A stretch of 64,000 nt of DNA from Streptomyces yatensis (GTDB lineage Bacteria; Actinomycetota; Actinomycetes; Streptomycetales; Streptomycetaceae): positions 4,402,001 to 4,466,000 of the forward strand of contig NZ_CP072941.1 in the NCBI RefSeq assembly GCF_018069625.1, in the 5' to 3' direction. Below the pieces are notes generated by a model. It had not been told where the DNA came from. It searched no databases and worked only from the letters and a program-made list of their open reading frames with translations. The position numbers and the translations under genes were made by a program. This document shows positions 1 through 7,153 of the stretch, in pieces. Position 1 is the first letter of the stretch. Each line of letters opens with the position of its first letter.

Positions 1-282
1 CACCGGCGCGGCTGGGGGCGGACGTTCGGCAACTGGCGGATCGAGCACGGCTGTCACGGCGGCGGGTACGGGCGCGTTCCGGTGGAGCTGGAGGCGTTCG
101 CGGCCCGGTTCGAGGAGCGGCACGGGGTGCGGGTGGAGCGGCGGTATGTGGCGAAGATGCTGTGGGGGGTGTACGGGCTGGTGGAGCGGGGCGAACTGGC
201 CCCGGGCAGCCGGGTGACGGCGGTGGTCACGGGGCCGCCGGATCCGGCGGGTTCGGAGGGCGGTGCGGCGCTGTCGACCTGA
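1..282 (+). CDS. PLP-dependent enzyme, ACC deaminase/D-cysteine desulfhydrase-like, C-terminal end (partial)
   Basis: The reading frame is open from base 1 to a TGA at 280-282, so only about 93 C-terminal residues are present and the start lies outside the window. The segment [20 protein letters not shown], followed by a helix with paired arginines, then [18 protein letters not shown] and a terminal AVVTGPP strand, matches my recollection of the C-terminus of actinobacterial pyridoxal-phosphate enzymes of the 1-aminocyclopropane-1-carboxylate deaminase/D-cysteine desulfhydrase family. The PLP lysine is not visible in this fragment, so substrate and activity cannot be judged. A strong hairpin follows 27 bp after the stop. 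The family call is by sequence resemblance only. Confidence 0.6.
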   Translation, partial: HRRGWGRTFGNWRIEHGCHGGGYGRVPVELEAFAARFEERHGVRVERRYVAKMLWGVYGLVERGELAPGSRVTAVVTGPPDPAGSEGGAALST

Positions 283-308
283 CGGACGTCGCCGGTACTG
301 CCCTGCCA

Positions 309-348
309 GGGGTGCCCTGGTGCGGGGTGCCCCTCACCAGGGCACCCC
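309..348 (+). terminator. Intrinsic terminator-like hairpin after the PLP enzyme gene
   Basis: GGGGTGCCCTGGTG (309-322) is perfectly complementary to CACCAGGGCACCCC (335-348), giving a 14-bp stem with a 12-nt loop. It lies 27 bp after the upstream stop codon. There is no clear U-run, as is usual for Streptomyces terminators. The rest of 283-554 shows no gene that I can support. Confidence 0.65.
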
Positions 349-529
349 GCTACGGGGCACCCGCGCGGGTGGTGGGTGGCGGGTGCGGGGCCTCCGGTGC
401 GGCGCCCTGGACCGCACATTTACGGCGCCGGTGCCCAGGGGCGTGGGGTGGGCCGGGGATTGGCGCCACAAATATGCGAAAGCGTCCAGGACACCACACC
501 TGCGACCCCGCCCCCTCCCGTCGTCTCAC

Positions 530-547
530 GGCCACCCGCCGGTGGCC
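530..547 (-). terminator. Short hairpin after the ligase gene
   Basis: GGCCACC (530-536) and GGTGGCC (541-547) form a perfect 7-bp stem with a 4-nt loop. It sits 7 bp beyond the stop codon of the minus-strand ligase gene, a natural place for termination of the ligase/polymerase operon. Short stem, so moderate confidence. Confidence 0.45.
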
Positions 548-554
548 CCGGGGG

Positions 555-1505
555 TCAGTCGGGGATGCGGAGGCGCATGACCCTCGTCGCCGCGTGGCGG
601 ACCGTGCCTTCCTGGCGGACCTCGACCGTCAGATCCGGGGCGATCGGGCGGTAGGCGATCTCGGCGCCGACCCGGTCCAGGGCGGTGGGGAGTTCGGCGG
701 GCGGGGGCTGGGGATCGGGCAGATCGCGCAGGGCCGTGCTGAGCTGGGCCCGGACGGCCGTGGCGAGCGGGGCGGAGATCACGGGCGTGTCGTCGCCGGG
801 GAGCACCAGCGCGAGGGCGCGCGGGCGGAGCCGGGGGCCGACGACGCCCACGACGACGGCGTCACGCGTCTCCGAGTGGCGCACCTTCCGCCAGTGGCGG
901 CCCGGCCGGTAGGGCTGGTCCAGCTCCTTGACCACCAGACCCTCGATACCGATCTCCAGCAGCGACTCGTACCAGGTGGCGGCCAGCCGCGGATCGGTCG
1001 TCATCGGCACGGCCTGCAGCGGGGGGCCGAGCGGTTCGAGGAGCGCCATCAGCCGGGCCCGGCGCTGTTCGTACGGAAGCGGCCGCAGATCCTCCGCGCC
1101 GATCGCGAGCAGGTCGAAGGCGGCGTAGGAGGCGGGCAGTTCCCGGGCGAGCCTCCCCGCCCGGGACTCGGACGCGGCGAAGGCGCGCTTCTGGACGGCG
1201 GCGAAGTCCGTGCGGTTGCCCGCCCACACCACCACCTCGCCGTCGAGCACCGTGCCGGGCGGCAGCGACCGCGCGGCGGCCTCCAGGTCGGGGAAGGCGC
1301 GGGTGATGATGCGGCCGGAGCGGGCCTGCATCCTGACGGTGTCCGCCAGCCGGAAGATCAGCAGCCGATGGCCGTCGAACTTGGGCTCGTAGGCCAGCCG
1401 CCGTCCGGGCGGGGCGGTCGGCAGGGTCGGGACGACGCGGGCCAGCGCCACCTCGACGGGCGGCTGGAGGGGCGGCTCGAGGGGCGGCTCGTGGGACGAC
1501 GTCAT
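555..1505 (-). CDS. ATP-dependent DNA ligase, NHEJ type (split LigD ligase)
   Basis: This 316-residue protein has the motifs of ATP-dependent DNA ligases. The adenylation motif KFDG has its lysine at about residue 42 ([10 protein letters not shown]), followed by DGEVVVW (motif III), EGLVVKE (motif IV) and WRKVR (motif V), and then a C-terminal OB-type region. It would seal double-strand breaks with Ku and the polymerase encoded upstream. The ATG (1505-1503) overlaps the TGA of the polymerase gene by 4 bp, so translation is probably coupled. The N-terminus is proline-rich and no nuclease domain is seen. In mycobacteria the polymerase, nuclease and ligase are fused in LigD; separate genes are common in Streptomyces. 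It could equally be named LigC-like. Confidence 0.88.
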   Translation of the reverse strand: MTSSHEPPLEPPLQPPVEVALARVVPTLPTAPPGRRLAYEPKFDGHRLLIFRLADTVRMQARSGRIITRAFPDLEAAARSLPPGTVLDGEVVVWAGNRTDFAAVQKRAFAASESRAGRLARELPASYAAFDLLAIGAEDLRPLPYEQRRARLMALLEPLGPPLQAVPMTTDPRLAATWYESLLEIGIEGLVVKELDQPYRPGRHWRKVRHSETRDAVVVGVVGPRLRPRALALVLPGDDTPVISAPLATAVRAQLSTALRDLPDPQPPPAELPTALDRVGAEIAYRPIAPDLTVEVRQEGTVRHAATRVMRLRIPD

Positions 1506-2458
1506 CGGTCGACCGCACCTGCGTCGTCGGCGTCCTCTTCGCCGTCGCTTTCCCCGGCACCGCCCGCGCCCGTCGGCAGCGGGCGCGCCTGCCCGGGGTC
1601 GAGCAGCGGGGCGAGCAGATCCCCGTGGCGTTCGAGCCGCGCGGGGATGTCGTCGATCAGGAAGGACAGCTCCGCCGGGGCCCGGCACTCCTCGACCTCC
1701 TCCCAGGTGACGGGCGTGGAGACGGCCGGTTCGGGGACGGCGCGGGGGGTGTAGGGGGCGGCGGTGGTCTTCGCGGCCGCGTTCTGGCTGAAGTCCACGT
1801 ACACCTTCCCCGGCCGCAGCGCGCGGGTCATCTTGCGGATCACCAGGTCCGGCATGGCGTTCGCGGCCTCCAGGGCCAGCCGTCTGGCGTAGGCGGTGAC
1901 CTGGCGGGAGGGGGTCGGCTCCACCGGCACCAGCAGATGCAGCCCCTTGGAGCCGCTGGTCTTCGCGTAGGCCGTGAGGCCGTCGTCGGCCAGCCGCTCG
2001 CGCAGCCATACGGCGACGACGCGGCAGTCCACGATCGTGGCGGGCGGCCCGGGGTCGAGGTCGAAGACGAGCCGGTCGGCGATGCCCACCCCCTGGTCGA
2101 TCCGCCACATCGGGGCGTGGAACTCCACCACGAGGTTGGCCGCCCACATCAGCGAGGGAAGGTCCTGGATCAGCACCTGCTCCGCGGTCTCCCCCTTATG
2201 GCGGGTGACCTCGGCCGTCGTCACCCAGGAAGGCGTGCCCGGAGGCGGGTTCTTGGTGAAGAACTTCTGGCCGTCGGGGCCGTCCGGGTAACGCAGGAAC
2301 GCCAGCGGCCGCCCGCGCAGATGGCCGAGGAGCGGGTCCGCGGCCGACGCCAGGTAGTGCAGCAGCTCGCCCTTTGTGGTGCCGGTGGCCGGATGGATGA
2401 CCTTGTCGAGGTTCCTGAGCGTGATCCGCCGCCCCTCCACCTCCGCGATCGGGGACAT
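1502..2458 (-). CDS. ligD: LigD polymerase/primase domain protein, NHEJ
   Basis: This 318-residue protein matches the LigD polymerase (archaeo-eukaryotic primase) domain. Visible features are the N-terminal NLDKVIHPATGTTKGELL region, the KNPPPGTPSW motif, the catalytic metal-binding DLDP (in RLVFDLDPGPP), the KTSGSKGLHLLVP motif and the KVYVDFSQN motif. It fills or adds nucleotides at broken ends held by Ku. The acidic tail (about the last 30 residues) looks disordered. The ATG at 2458 is only 30 bp from the divergent Ku start, so the two promoters are packed together. The downstream ligase starts within its stop codon. Confidence 0.92.
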   Translation of the reverse strand: MSPIAEVEGRRITLRNLDKVIHPATGTTKGELLHYLASAADPLLGHLRGRPLAFLRYPDGPDGQKFFTKNPPPGTPSWVTTAEVTRHKGETAEQVLIQDLPSLMWAANLVVEFHAPMWRIDQGVGIADRLVFDLDPGPPATIVDCRVVAVWLRERLADDGLTAYAKTSGSKGLHLLVPVEPTPSRQVTAYARRLALEAANAMPDLVIRKMTRALRPGKVYVDFSQNAAAKTTAAPYTPRAVPEPAVSTPVTWEEVEECRAPAELSFLIDDIPARLERHGDLLAPLLDPGQARPLPTGAGGAGESDGEEDADDAGAVDR

Positions 2459-2488
2459 ACGATAAGAATCTCACGAAAGGGATCAAGC

Positions 2489-3532
2489 ATGCGATCTATC
2501 TGGAATGGGAACATTTCCTTCGGCCTGGTGAGCATCCCGATCAAGATGTATCCGGCCACCGAGGACCACTCGATCTCGTTCCGGCAGATCCACACCCGCG
2601 ACGGCGGCCGCATCCGCTACCGCAAGGTCTGCGAGCTCGAGGACAGTCCGGTCGAGTCGAGCGAGATCGGGCGGGCGTACGAGGACGCGGACGGTGCGCT
2701 GGTCCCGATCACCGACGAGGACCTGGAGGCCCTTCCGCTGCCCACCACCCACACCCTGGAGATCGAGGCGTTCATCTCCGCCGCCGAGATCGACCCCCTG
2801 CAGATGGGCGACGCCTACTACCTGGGCACCCCCGGCGCCGCCGGGGCCAAGCCGTACACCCTGCTGCGCGAGGCGCTCAAGCGCAGCGAGAAGGTCGCCA
2901 TCGCCAAATACGCCCACCGCGGCCGCGAGCGGCTGGGGATGCTCCGCGTCGTGGGCGACACCATCGCGCTGCACCGGCTGCTCTGGCCGGACGAGGTGCG
3001 CGAGCCCGCGGGGGTGGCCCCCAAGGAGAAGGTGACCGTCAAGCCGGCCGAACTGGACCTCGCCGACACCCTGATGCAGACGCTCGGCGAGGTGGATCTG
3101 AACGATCTGCACGACGAGTACCACGAGGCGCTGGAGGAGCTGGTGGCGGCGAAGGTGTCCGGCGCCACGCCCACCGCCGAGCCCGGCGAGCGGCCCGCGG
3201 GCGCGCAGGTGGTCGACTTGATGGCGGCGCTGAAGGAGAGCGTCCGCAGCGCCAAGGAGGCGCGGGGCGAGGAGGGGGAGGGAGAGGAGGCGACGGTCCA
3301 CGAGCTGAGCGGGCGCAAGAAGGCACCGGCGAAGAAGGCGCCCGCGGCGGCGAAGAAGACGGCGTCGGCGAAGCGGGGTGGGACGAAGGCGGCGAAGACC
3401 GCCAAGGCGGCGGAGGAGCCTGCGGGGAAGGCCGCGGCCGGGAAGAAGCAGGCGGGTACGAAGAAGGCCGCGGCCAAGAAGGCCACCGCGAAGAAGCAGG
3501 CGGGTAAGCGCGGCACGCGGACCGCCTCCTGA
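2489..3532 (+). CDS. ku: Ku protein, DNA end-binding NHEJ factor
   Basis: This 347-residue bacterial Ku opens with MRSIWNGNISFGLVSIPIKMY, the family's characteristic start, and carries the ring-forming core to about residue 255. The C-terminal 90 residues are a lysine/alanine-rich tail (repeated AKKA/KKAA segments). Such tails in actinobacterial Ku proteins are known to add DNA affinity. The start is the ATG at 2489, preceded by AAAGG at 2477-2481; the longer open frame upstream is only the antisense of the polymerase gene. It is divergent from the ligD-type pair with a 30-bp spacer, so all three genes probably respond together. Homodimeric Ku encircles DNA ends and recruits the polymerase and ligase. 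Confidence 0.95.
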   Translation: MRSIWNGNISFGLVSIPIKMYPATEDHSISFRQIHTRDGGRIRYRKVCELEDSPVESSEIGRAYEDADGALVPITDEDLEALPLPTTHTLEIEAFISAAEIDPLQMGDAYYLGTPGAAGAKPYTLLREALKRSEKVAIAKYAHRGRERLGMLRVVGDTIALHRLLWPDEVREPAGVAPKEKVTVKPAELDLADTLMQTLGEVDLNDLHDEYHEALEELVAAKVSGATPTAEPGERPAGAQVVDLMAALKESVRSAKEARGEEGEGEEATVHELSGRKKAPAKKAPAAAKKTASAKRGGTKAAKTAKAAEEPAGKAAAGKKQAGTKKAAAKKATAKKQAGKRGTRTAS

Positions 3533-3567
3533 GGCGGCCCTGGCACCGGCGAGCGCGCACCGGCTGC

Positions 3568-3734
3568 GCGCCTGCGGCGGGCTGTCCCCTACCCGCCCCT
3601 TCCCACAACCGGGGCTCCGCCCCGGACCCCGCTCCTCAAGCGCCGGAGGGGCTGATTTCGGCCCGTCCGGGGTCCAGGGGGCGGAGCCCCATGGTTCGGG
3701 AAGGGGCGGGTAGGGGAACGCCCGCCGCAGGCGC
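3568..3734. terminator. Long nested inverted repeat between convergent genes
   Basis: Two nested arms are perfect: GCGCCTGCGGCGGG (3568-3581) with its complement at 3721-3734, and a 19-bp arm at 3586-3604 with its complement at 3698-3716. A further GC-rich inner hairpin lies between them (CCGGGGTCC/GGGCGGAGCCCC region). The element fills the space between ku and the minus-strand NmrA gene, so it can terminate both. Similar cassettes recur between Streptomyces genes, so this may also be a dispersed repeat. Confidence 0.7.
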
Positions 3735-3742
3735 AGTGCCGG

Positions 3743-4570
3743 TCAGCGGAAGTCGGCCGCCCGGTCCTCCACCCACTGCGCGAACGTACGCCCGGGACGC
3801 CCCGTAATGCGCTCCACCTCCGGCGAGATCGCCTGCGGCCGGTCCACGCACTCCGCGAAGACGCGCAGCAGCGAGTCCGCCAGCTCCGGCGTGAGGAACT
3901 CGCCGACCATCCGCTCCCGCGCCGCCTCGGGCGGGATCTCCTCGTACCGCAGCGGCCGGCCGATCACCTCACCGATGACGCGCACCTGATCGGCGAAGCT
4001 CAGCGACTCGGGTCCGGTCAGCTCGGGCGCCTGGCCGACCAGGTCGTCTGCGAGCATGGCACGGGCGGCGACCGCGCCCATGTCGGCCTCGTGGATGGCG
4101 GCCATCTGCGCCCCGGCGTACGGCCCGTACACCACGTCCCCGGCCTTGATCTGGTCCACCCACTGCAGGGCGTTCGCGGCGAAGGCACCCGGGCGGACGA
4201 ACGTCCACTCCAGCCCCGTGCGCTCGACCTCGTCCTCCAGTGCACGGTGGCGAGCACCGATCGGGTTCGTCTGCGGATCGACGTCCTCCAGGACGGAGGA
4301 CGAGGAGAGCATCACGATCCGCCGTACACCACTCTCCTTGGCCCGCTCCAGGAGCTTCTCGGTCCCCACCTGCCACGCCACCGCGGGGTTGAGGAACAGC
4401 GCCGTGGCGCCGTCCAGGGGCAGCTCCTCGGTGCGGGCCGCCCGCACGCCCTCCGGCAGCCGGGCCGTTTTGGGGTCGCGGGTGAGCGCGAGCACCTCGG
4501 CGCCGGCTTCGGCCAGCTCCTTCACCACATAACCGCCGACGTTTCCGGTGGCTCCGGTCACCACGAACAT
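3743..4570 (-). CDS. NmrA-like NAD(P)-binding oxidoreductase
   Basis: A 275-residue Rossmann-fold protein of the NmrA/atypical SDR family. The dinucleotide-binding loop is GATGNVGGYV at the very N-terminus. A central RRIVMLSSSS strand follows, and no YxxxK catalytic pair is seen, as in NmrA-like proteins. Such proteins act as NAD(P)H-dependent quinone or isoflavone-type reductases or as redox sensors; the substrate here is unknown. The ATG at 4570 has a good GAGGAG site 8 nt upstream. It is divergent from a TetR regulator, a common arrangement in which the repressor controls the reductase. Confidence 0.82.
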   Translation of the reverse strand: MFVVTGATGNVGGYVVKELAEAGAEVLALTRDPKTARLPEGVRAARTEELPLDGATALFLNPAVAWQVGTEKLLERAKESGVRRIVMLSSSSVLEDVDPQTNPIGARHRALEDEVERTGLEWTFVRPGAFAANALQWVDQIKAGDVVYGPYAGAQMAAIHEADMGAVAARAMLADDLVGQAPELTGPESLSFADQVRVIGEVIGRPLRYEEIPPEAARERMVGEFLTPELADSLLRVFAECVDRPQAISPEVERITGRPGRTFAQWVEDRAADFR

Positions 4571-4620
4571 GATGGATCTCCTCGTCTGTCCTGTGATTGG
4601 TACCTAACCGCCGCCAGGTT

Positions 4621-4634
4621 CATCCAAACGGATG
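4621..4634. promoter_or_regulatory. Candidate operator in the NmrA/TetR divergent promoter
   Basis: CATCCAAACGGATG is a perfect 5-4-5 inverted repeat in the 136-bp intergenic space between the NmrA-like gene and the TetR gene. The surrounding 60 bp are AT-rich for this genome, consistent with promoters. Binding by the adjacent TetR protein is inference from position only. Confidence 0.35.
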
Positions 4635-4706
4635 ACGATGTCAAACGATTAGATGAGACCCTGTCGGGAACCCCCCGGCTAGCCTGTCCGGGCCGAGGAA
4701 GAGGAG

Positions 4707-5318
4707 ATGACGACCATGCAGGGGACGCCCAAGAGGCCCCGCCGCGCCCCCACCCCCGAGGAGCGCAAGCAGTGCCCGGAGCGCTCCCGGCGGCTGCTGA
4801 TGGAGGCGGCCAGGGACGTGTTCTCCGAGAAGGGGTTCGCGGGCGCCCGCGTCCAGGACATCGCGGACCGGGCGGGCCTCAACAAGCAGCTGATCGCCTA
4901 CTACTTCGGCGGCAAGGAGGGCCTCTACCGGGAGCTCACCCGCGAGTGGCTGGCGCGCGAGGCGACCTTCAACGACCCCGCGGTCCCCTTCGAGGAACTG
5001 GTCGTCCGCTATCTCCGGGAGGCGTTCGACGACCCCCGCGCCATCCGGCTGGCCGTCTGGCGCGGGCTGACCGGCGATGAGGCGGCGGACGAGCATCCCG
5101 AGGACCTGTCCGATCTGCGACGCCGGCAGGCGGCGGGCGAGCTGGCCGACGACCTCGACCCGGCCGCCGTGCTGCTGATGTGCTACGCCGTGGTCTCCGC
5201 GCCCGCCACGATGCCGCACGCCGTCCGCCAGATCTTCGGCATCGATCCGGGCTCGCGGGAATTCCAGGAGCGGTGGGAGGAGCAGCTGCGCCGCATCATC
5301 CGCCATCTGGCGGCGTGA
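4707..5318 (+). CDS. TetR family transcriptional regulator
   Basis: A 203-residue regulator with an N-terminal TetR DNA-binding domain: a helix LLMEAARDVFSEKGFAGARV followed by the helix-turn-helix IADRAGLNKQLIAYYFGGKEGLYREL (about residues 28-74). The C-terminal helical part is the ligand-binding/dimer domain. The ATG at 4707 follows GAGGAAGAGGAG; a second ATG lies three codons on. It is divergent from the NmrA-like reductase and probably represses it and itself. Its end is 9 bp from the end of the convergent glycosidase gene. Confidence 0.88.
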   Translation: MTTMQGTPKRPRRAPTPEERKQCPERSRRLLMEAARDVFSEKGFAGARVQDIADRAGLNKQLIAYYFGGKEGLYRELTREWLAREATFNDPAVPFEELVVRYLREAFDDPRAIRLAVWRGLTGDEAADEHPEDLSDLRRRQAAGELADDLDPAAVLLMCYAVVSAPATMPHAVRQIFGIDPGSREFQERWEEQLRRIIRHLAA

Positions 5319-5327
5319 GACCCCGCC

Positions 5328-6794
5328 CTACTCCACCACCCCGTCGATCTGGAACGTCTGCACCGACTTCTCGGCGAACGGAACGCTCAGCCGCTTGCCG
5401 TCCAGCGCCGTGTCCCGGCGCGCGGTGTACAGATCGCCGGTGCCCGAGGTGTGGGTGGACCAGCGCGGCACCAGCCCGCCGGCGCCCCCGGTGACCTGGC
5501 CGAAGCGGGACAGGTCGAAGGTCAGCGTCTGCGCGGCGCCGGGGTTGACGGCGACGAGCACGAGCCGCCGCGCGCCCGGGTCGTACGCGGCGACGGCGTG
5601 GTCCGAGCCGGTGTCCAGGATCCGCATCCCGGGGCGGATGTGCCGGGTGAACTGGGCGAGCACGTAGTACTTGGTCTGCACGGCGCCGGGCCGGGCGGAG
5701 TCCGGGTCGTAGTGGATCAGCGCCCAGCCGGCGCTGGGATCCATCACTTGCCAGTAACACCACGCGGTGGGGTGCAGCCAGCGGAAGTCCAGGCAGAGGT
5801 TGGTGGCCAGGGTCAGCCCGGTGCCGTCCTTGTCGCCGGTCTCGGAGTTCCAGAGCTTCTTACCGGCCGCACGCACATCCGTGTACAGCAGATCGCGGCG
5901 GCCGCCCGAGCCCTGGTAGCCGTGGACGTTGACCTGGTCGACCAGCGCGCGGGTGGCCGTGTCGAAGGAGCCCCAGGTGGCGCGGGCCAGGTCGTAACCG
6001 GTCTCGTCCGACGCCGAGATCCGGGTGCCGGTCAGCCCGCGCGCGTCGAGCTCGGTACGGAGGTGGCCCAGGACGGTCCGCTGGACCGCCGCGTCGATAT
6101 GGCAGCCCTCCTGCGTGCCGTCGGCCTTCCACCACGCGGAGGACGGCTCGTTGAACGCCTCGACGGTGGCGAAGCGGACGCCCCAGTGGTCCTGGGCGTA
6201 GCGGGCGGTGGCGGCGAGATAGAGCGCGAACTGGCGGTAGTTCCAAGGCTGAAGGTTGTTGCCGCCGTCCGCGGCGCCGGACGGGTTGTGATTGAGGCAC
6301 ATCCACCACATGGGCGAATTGGAGAACAGCTCGCTGACGGCGCCGCGCTGGACGGCCTTGACGAGTGCCGCCCGCTGGACCGCGTCGGCGCCCCAGTGCC
6401 AGGCGGAGGAGGCGGGGTCCTCGCTGTTCCAGTCGTGCCAGTAGCCCTCGATCTGCTTGAACCGGGGGATGTTGGGCGAGGCCACCATGGACGCGCCGCC
6501 CACGCTGTTCCAGGAGCAGCCGCCGAGGTTGTAGCGGGCGATGTTCAGCCCGAGGCCGGGCAGCGATGCGCCGCCGTAGGTCACGGCCTTGGTGGTGAAG
6601 AAGAGATCGGCGAAGTCGTCCCGCTGCCCGAAGAGATTGGCCCACCAGGCGAGCGAGGTGCCCCAGCCCTCCCAGGCCCCGTGGTCGGTGCCGGGGTCGA
6701 CGCCGATGGTCTCGTCGGCCCAGGCGGTGCCGGTCATCAGCGCGGCGCCGAGCACAGTGGTGCCCGCCGCCGTCAGAAGCGTTCTGCGCCGCAT
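5328..6794 (-). CDS. Secreted GH30-like glycoside hydrolase (endo-beta-1,6-galactanase type)
   Basis: A 488-residue exported enzyme. The N-terminus MRRRTLLTAAG...TAWA/DE is a twin-arginine (Tat) signal with probable cleavage after residue 26. The body resembles GH30 (subfamily 5) endo-beta-1,6-galactanases, an (alpha/beta)8 barrel with a side beta-domain. The acid/base is probably E216 (in FNEPSS) and the nucleophile E318 (in LWNSETGD). The C-terminal about 110 residues form the beta-sandwich. I chose ATG 6794, which has GGAGGGG 9 nt upstream; an in-frame GTG at 6815 lacks this. It would cleave plant arabinogalactan side chains outside the cell. A LacI-type operator lies 75 bp upstream, suggesting sugar-dependent control. 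Exact substrate is inferred. Confidence 0.82.
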   Translation of the reverse strand: MRRRTLLTAAGTTVLGAALMTGTAWADETIGVDPGTDHGAWEGWGTSLAWWANLFGQRDDFADLFFTTKAVTYGGASLPGLGLNIARYNLGGCSWNSVGGASMVASPNIPRFKQIEGYWHDWNSEDPASSAWHWGADAVQRAALVKAVQRGAVSELFSNSPMWWMCLNHNPSGAADGGNNLQPWNYRQFALYLAATARYAQDHWGVRFATVEAFNEPSSAWWKADGTQEGCHIDAAVQRTVLGHLRTELDARGLTGTRISASDETGYDLARATWGSFDTATRALVDQVNVHGYQGSGGRRDLLYTDVRAAGKKLWNSETGDKDGTGLTLATNLCLDFRWLHPTAWCYWQVMDPSAGWALIHYDPDSARPGAVQTKYYVLAQFTRHIRPGMRILDTGSDHAVAAYDPGARRLVLVAVNPGAAQTLTFDLSRFGQVTGGAGGLVPRWSTHTSGTGDLYTARRDTALDGKRLSVPFAEKSVQTFQIDGVVE

Positions 6795-6869
6795 CGTCCG
6801 TCCCCTCCGCCGCACCGGCCCCCGTCGCTTACGAAGCGTCGGGGCAGCGGCGGGCGTTGTCGAGAGGCG

Positions 6870-6884
6870 TGACAGCGCTTTCTA
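6870..6884. promoter_or_regulatory. LacI-type operator upstream of the glycosidase gene
   Basis: TGACAGCGCTTTCTA contains the AAGCGCT palindromic core typical of LacI/GalR-family operators that control sugar-utilisation genes in actinobacteria. It lies about 75 bp before the ATG of the minus-strand glycosidase. No LacI regulator is encoded in this window. Confidence 0.5.
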
Positions 6885-7018
6885 AGGATGGGCAGGCGGG
6901 CGAGCGGACGGCGGCCCGGCGCGGTGACGGGCCGTCGGTAATTCGGTTGCCTCCGCCCGTCCCCGTGTCCACGATGTCCGGGACCGCACCGCTACGAGCA
7001 GGAGCACAGGAGCAGCAG

Positions 7019-7153
7019 ATGCGCCGATTCCTCGGAACGACCCAGCGCCCCTACCGGACGACCGTCTTCGAGGACTTCAGCATCCATGCCCAGCTCTCCA
7101 CGGGTCTCCAGGACCCTGAACATCGGCGTGCTCGCCCATGTCGACGCCGGTAA
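7019..7153 (+). CDS. Possible 44-residue leader ORF overlapping the ribosomal-protection gene
   Basis: An ATG at 7019 is preceded by an excellent AGGAG (spacing 6) and starts a 44-codon ORF (MRRFLGTTQRPYR...) ending at 7153. It overlaps the first 68 bp of the TetM/OtrA-like GTPase gene in another frame. The GTPase start at 7086 has no close Shine-Dalgarno, so ribosomes finishing or traversing the leader could influence its translation. A weak promoter (TTGCCT 6947-6952, CACGAT 6970-6975, 17-bp spacer) lies upstream. Leader-peptide control is known for tet(M); for this gene it is inference. It may be a chance ORF. Confidence 0.35.
   Translation: MRRFLGTTQRPYRTTVFEDFSIHAQLSTGLQDPEHRRARPCRRR

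Noticed and set aside
5451..6872. Long plus-strand ORF across the glycosidase gene
   Set aside because: The minus strand has clear GH30 motifs and a Tat signal; the plus frame is Gly/Val-rich without family features.
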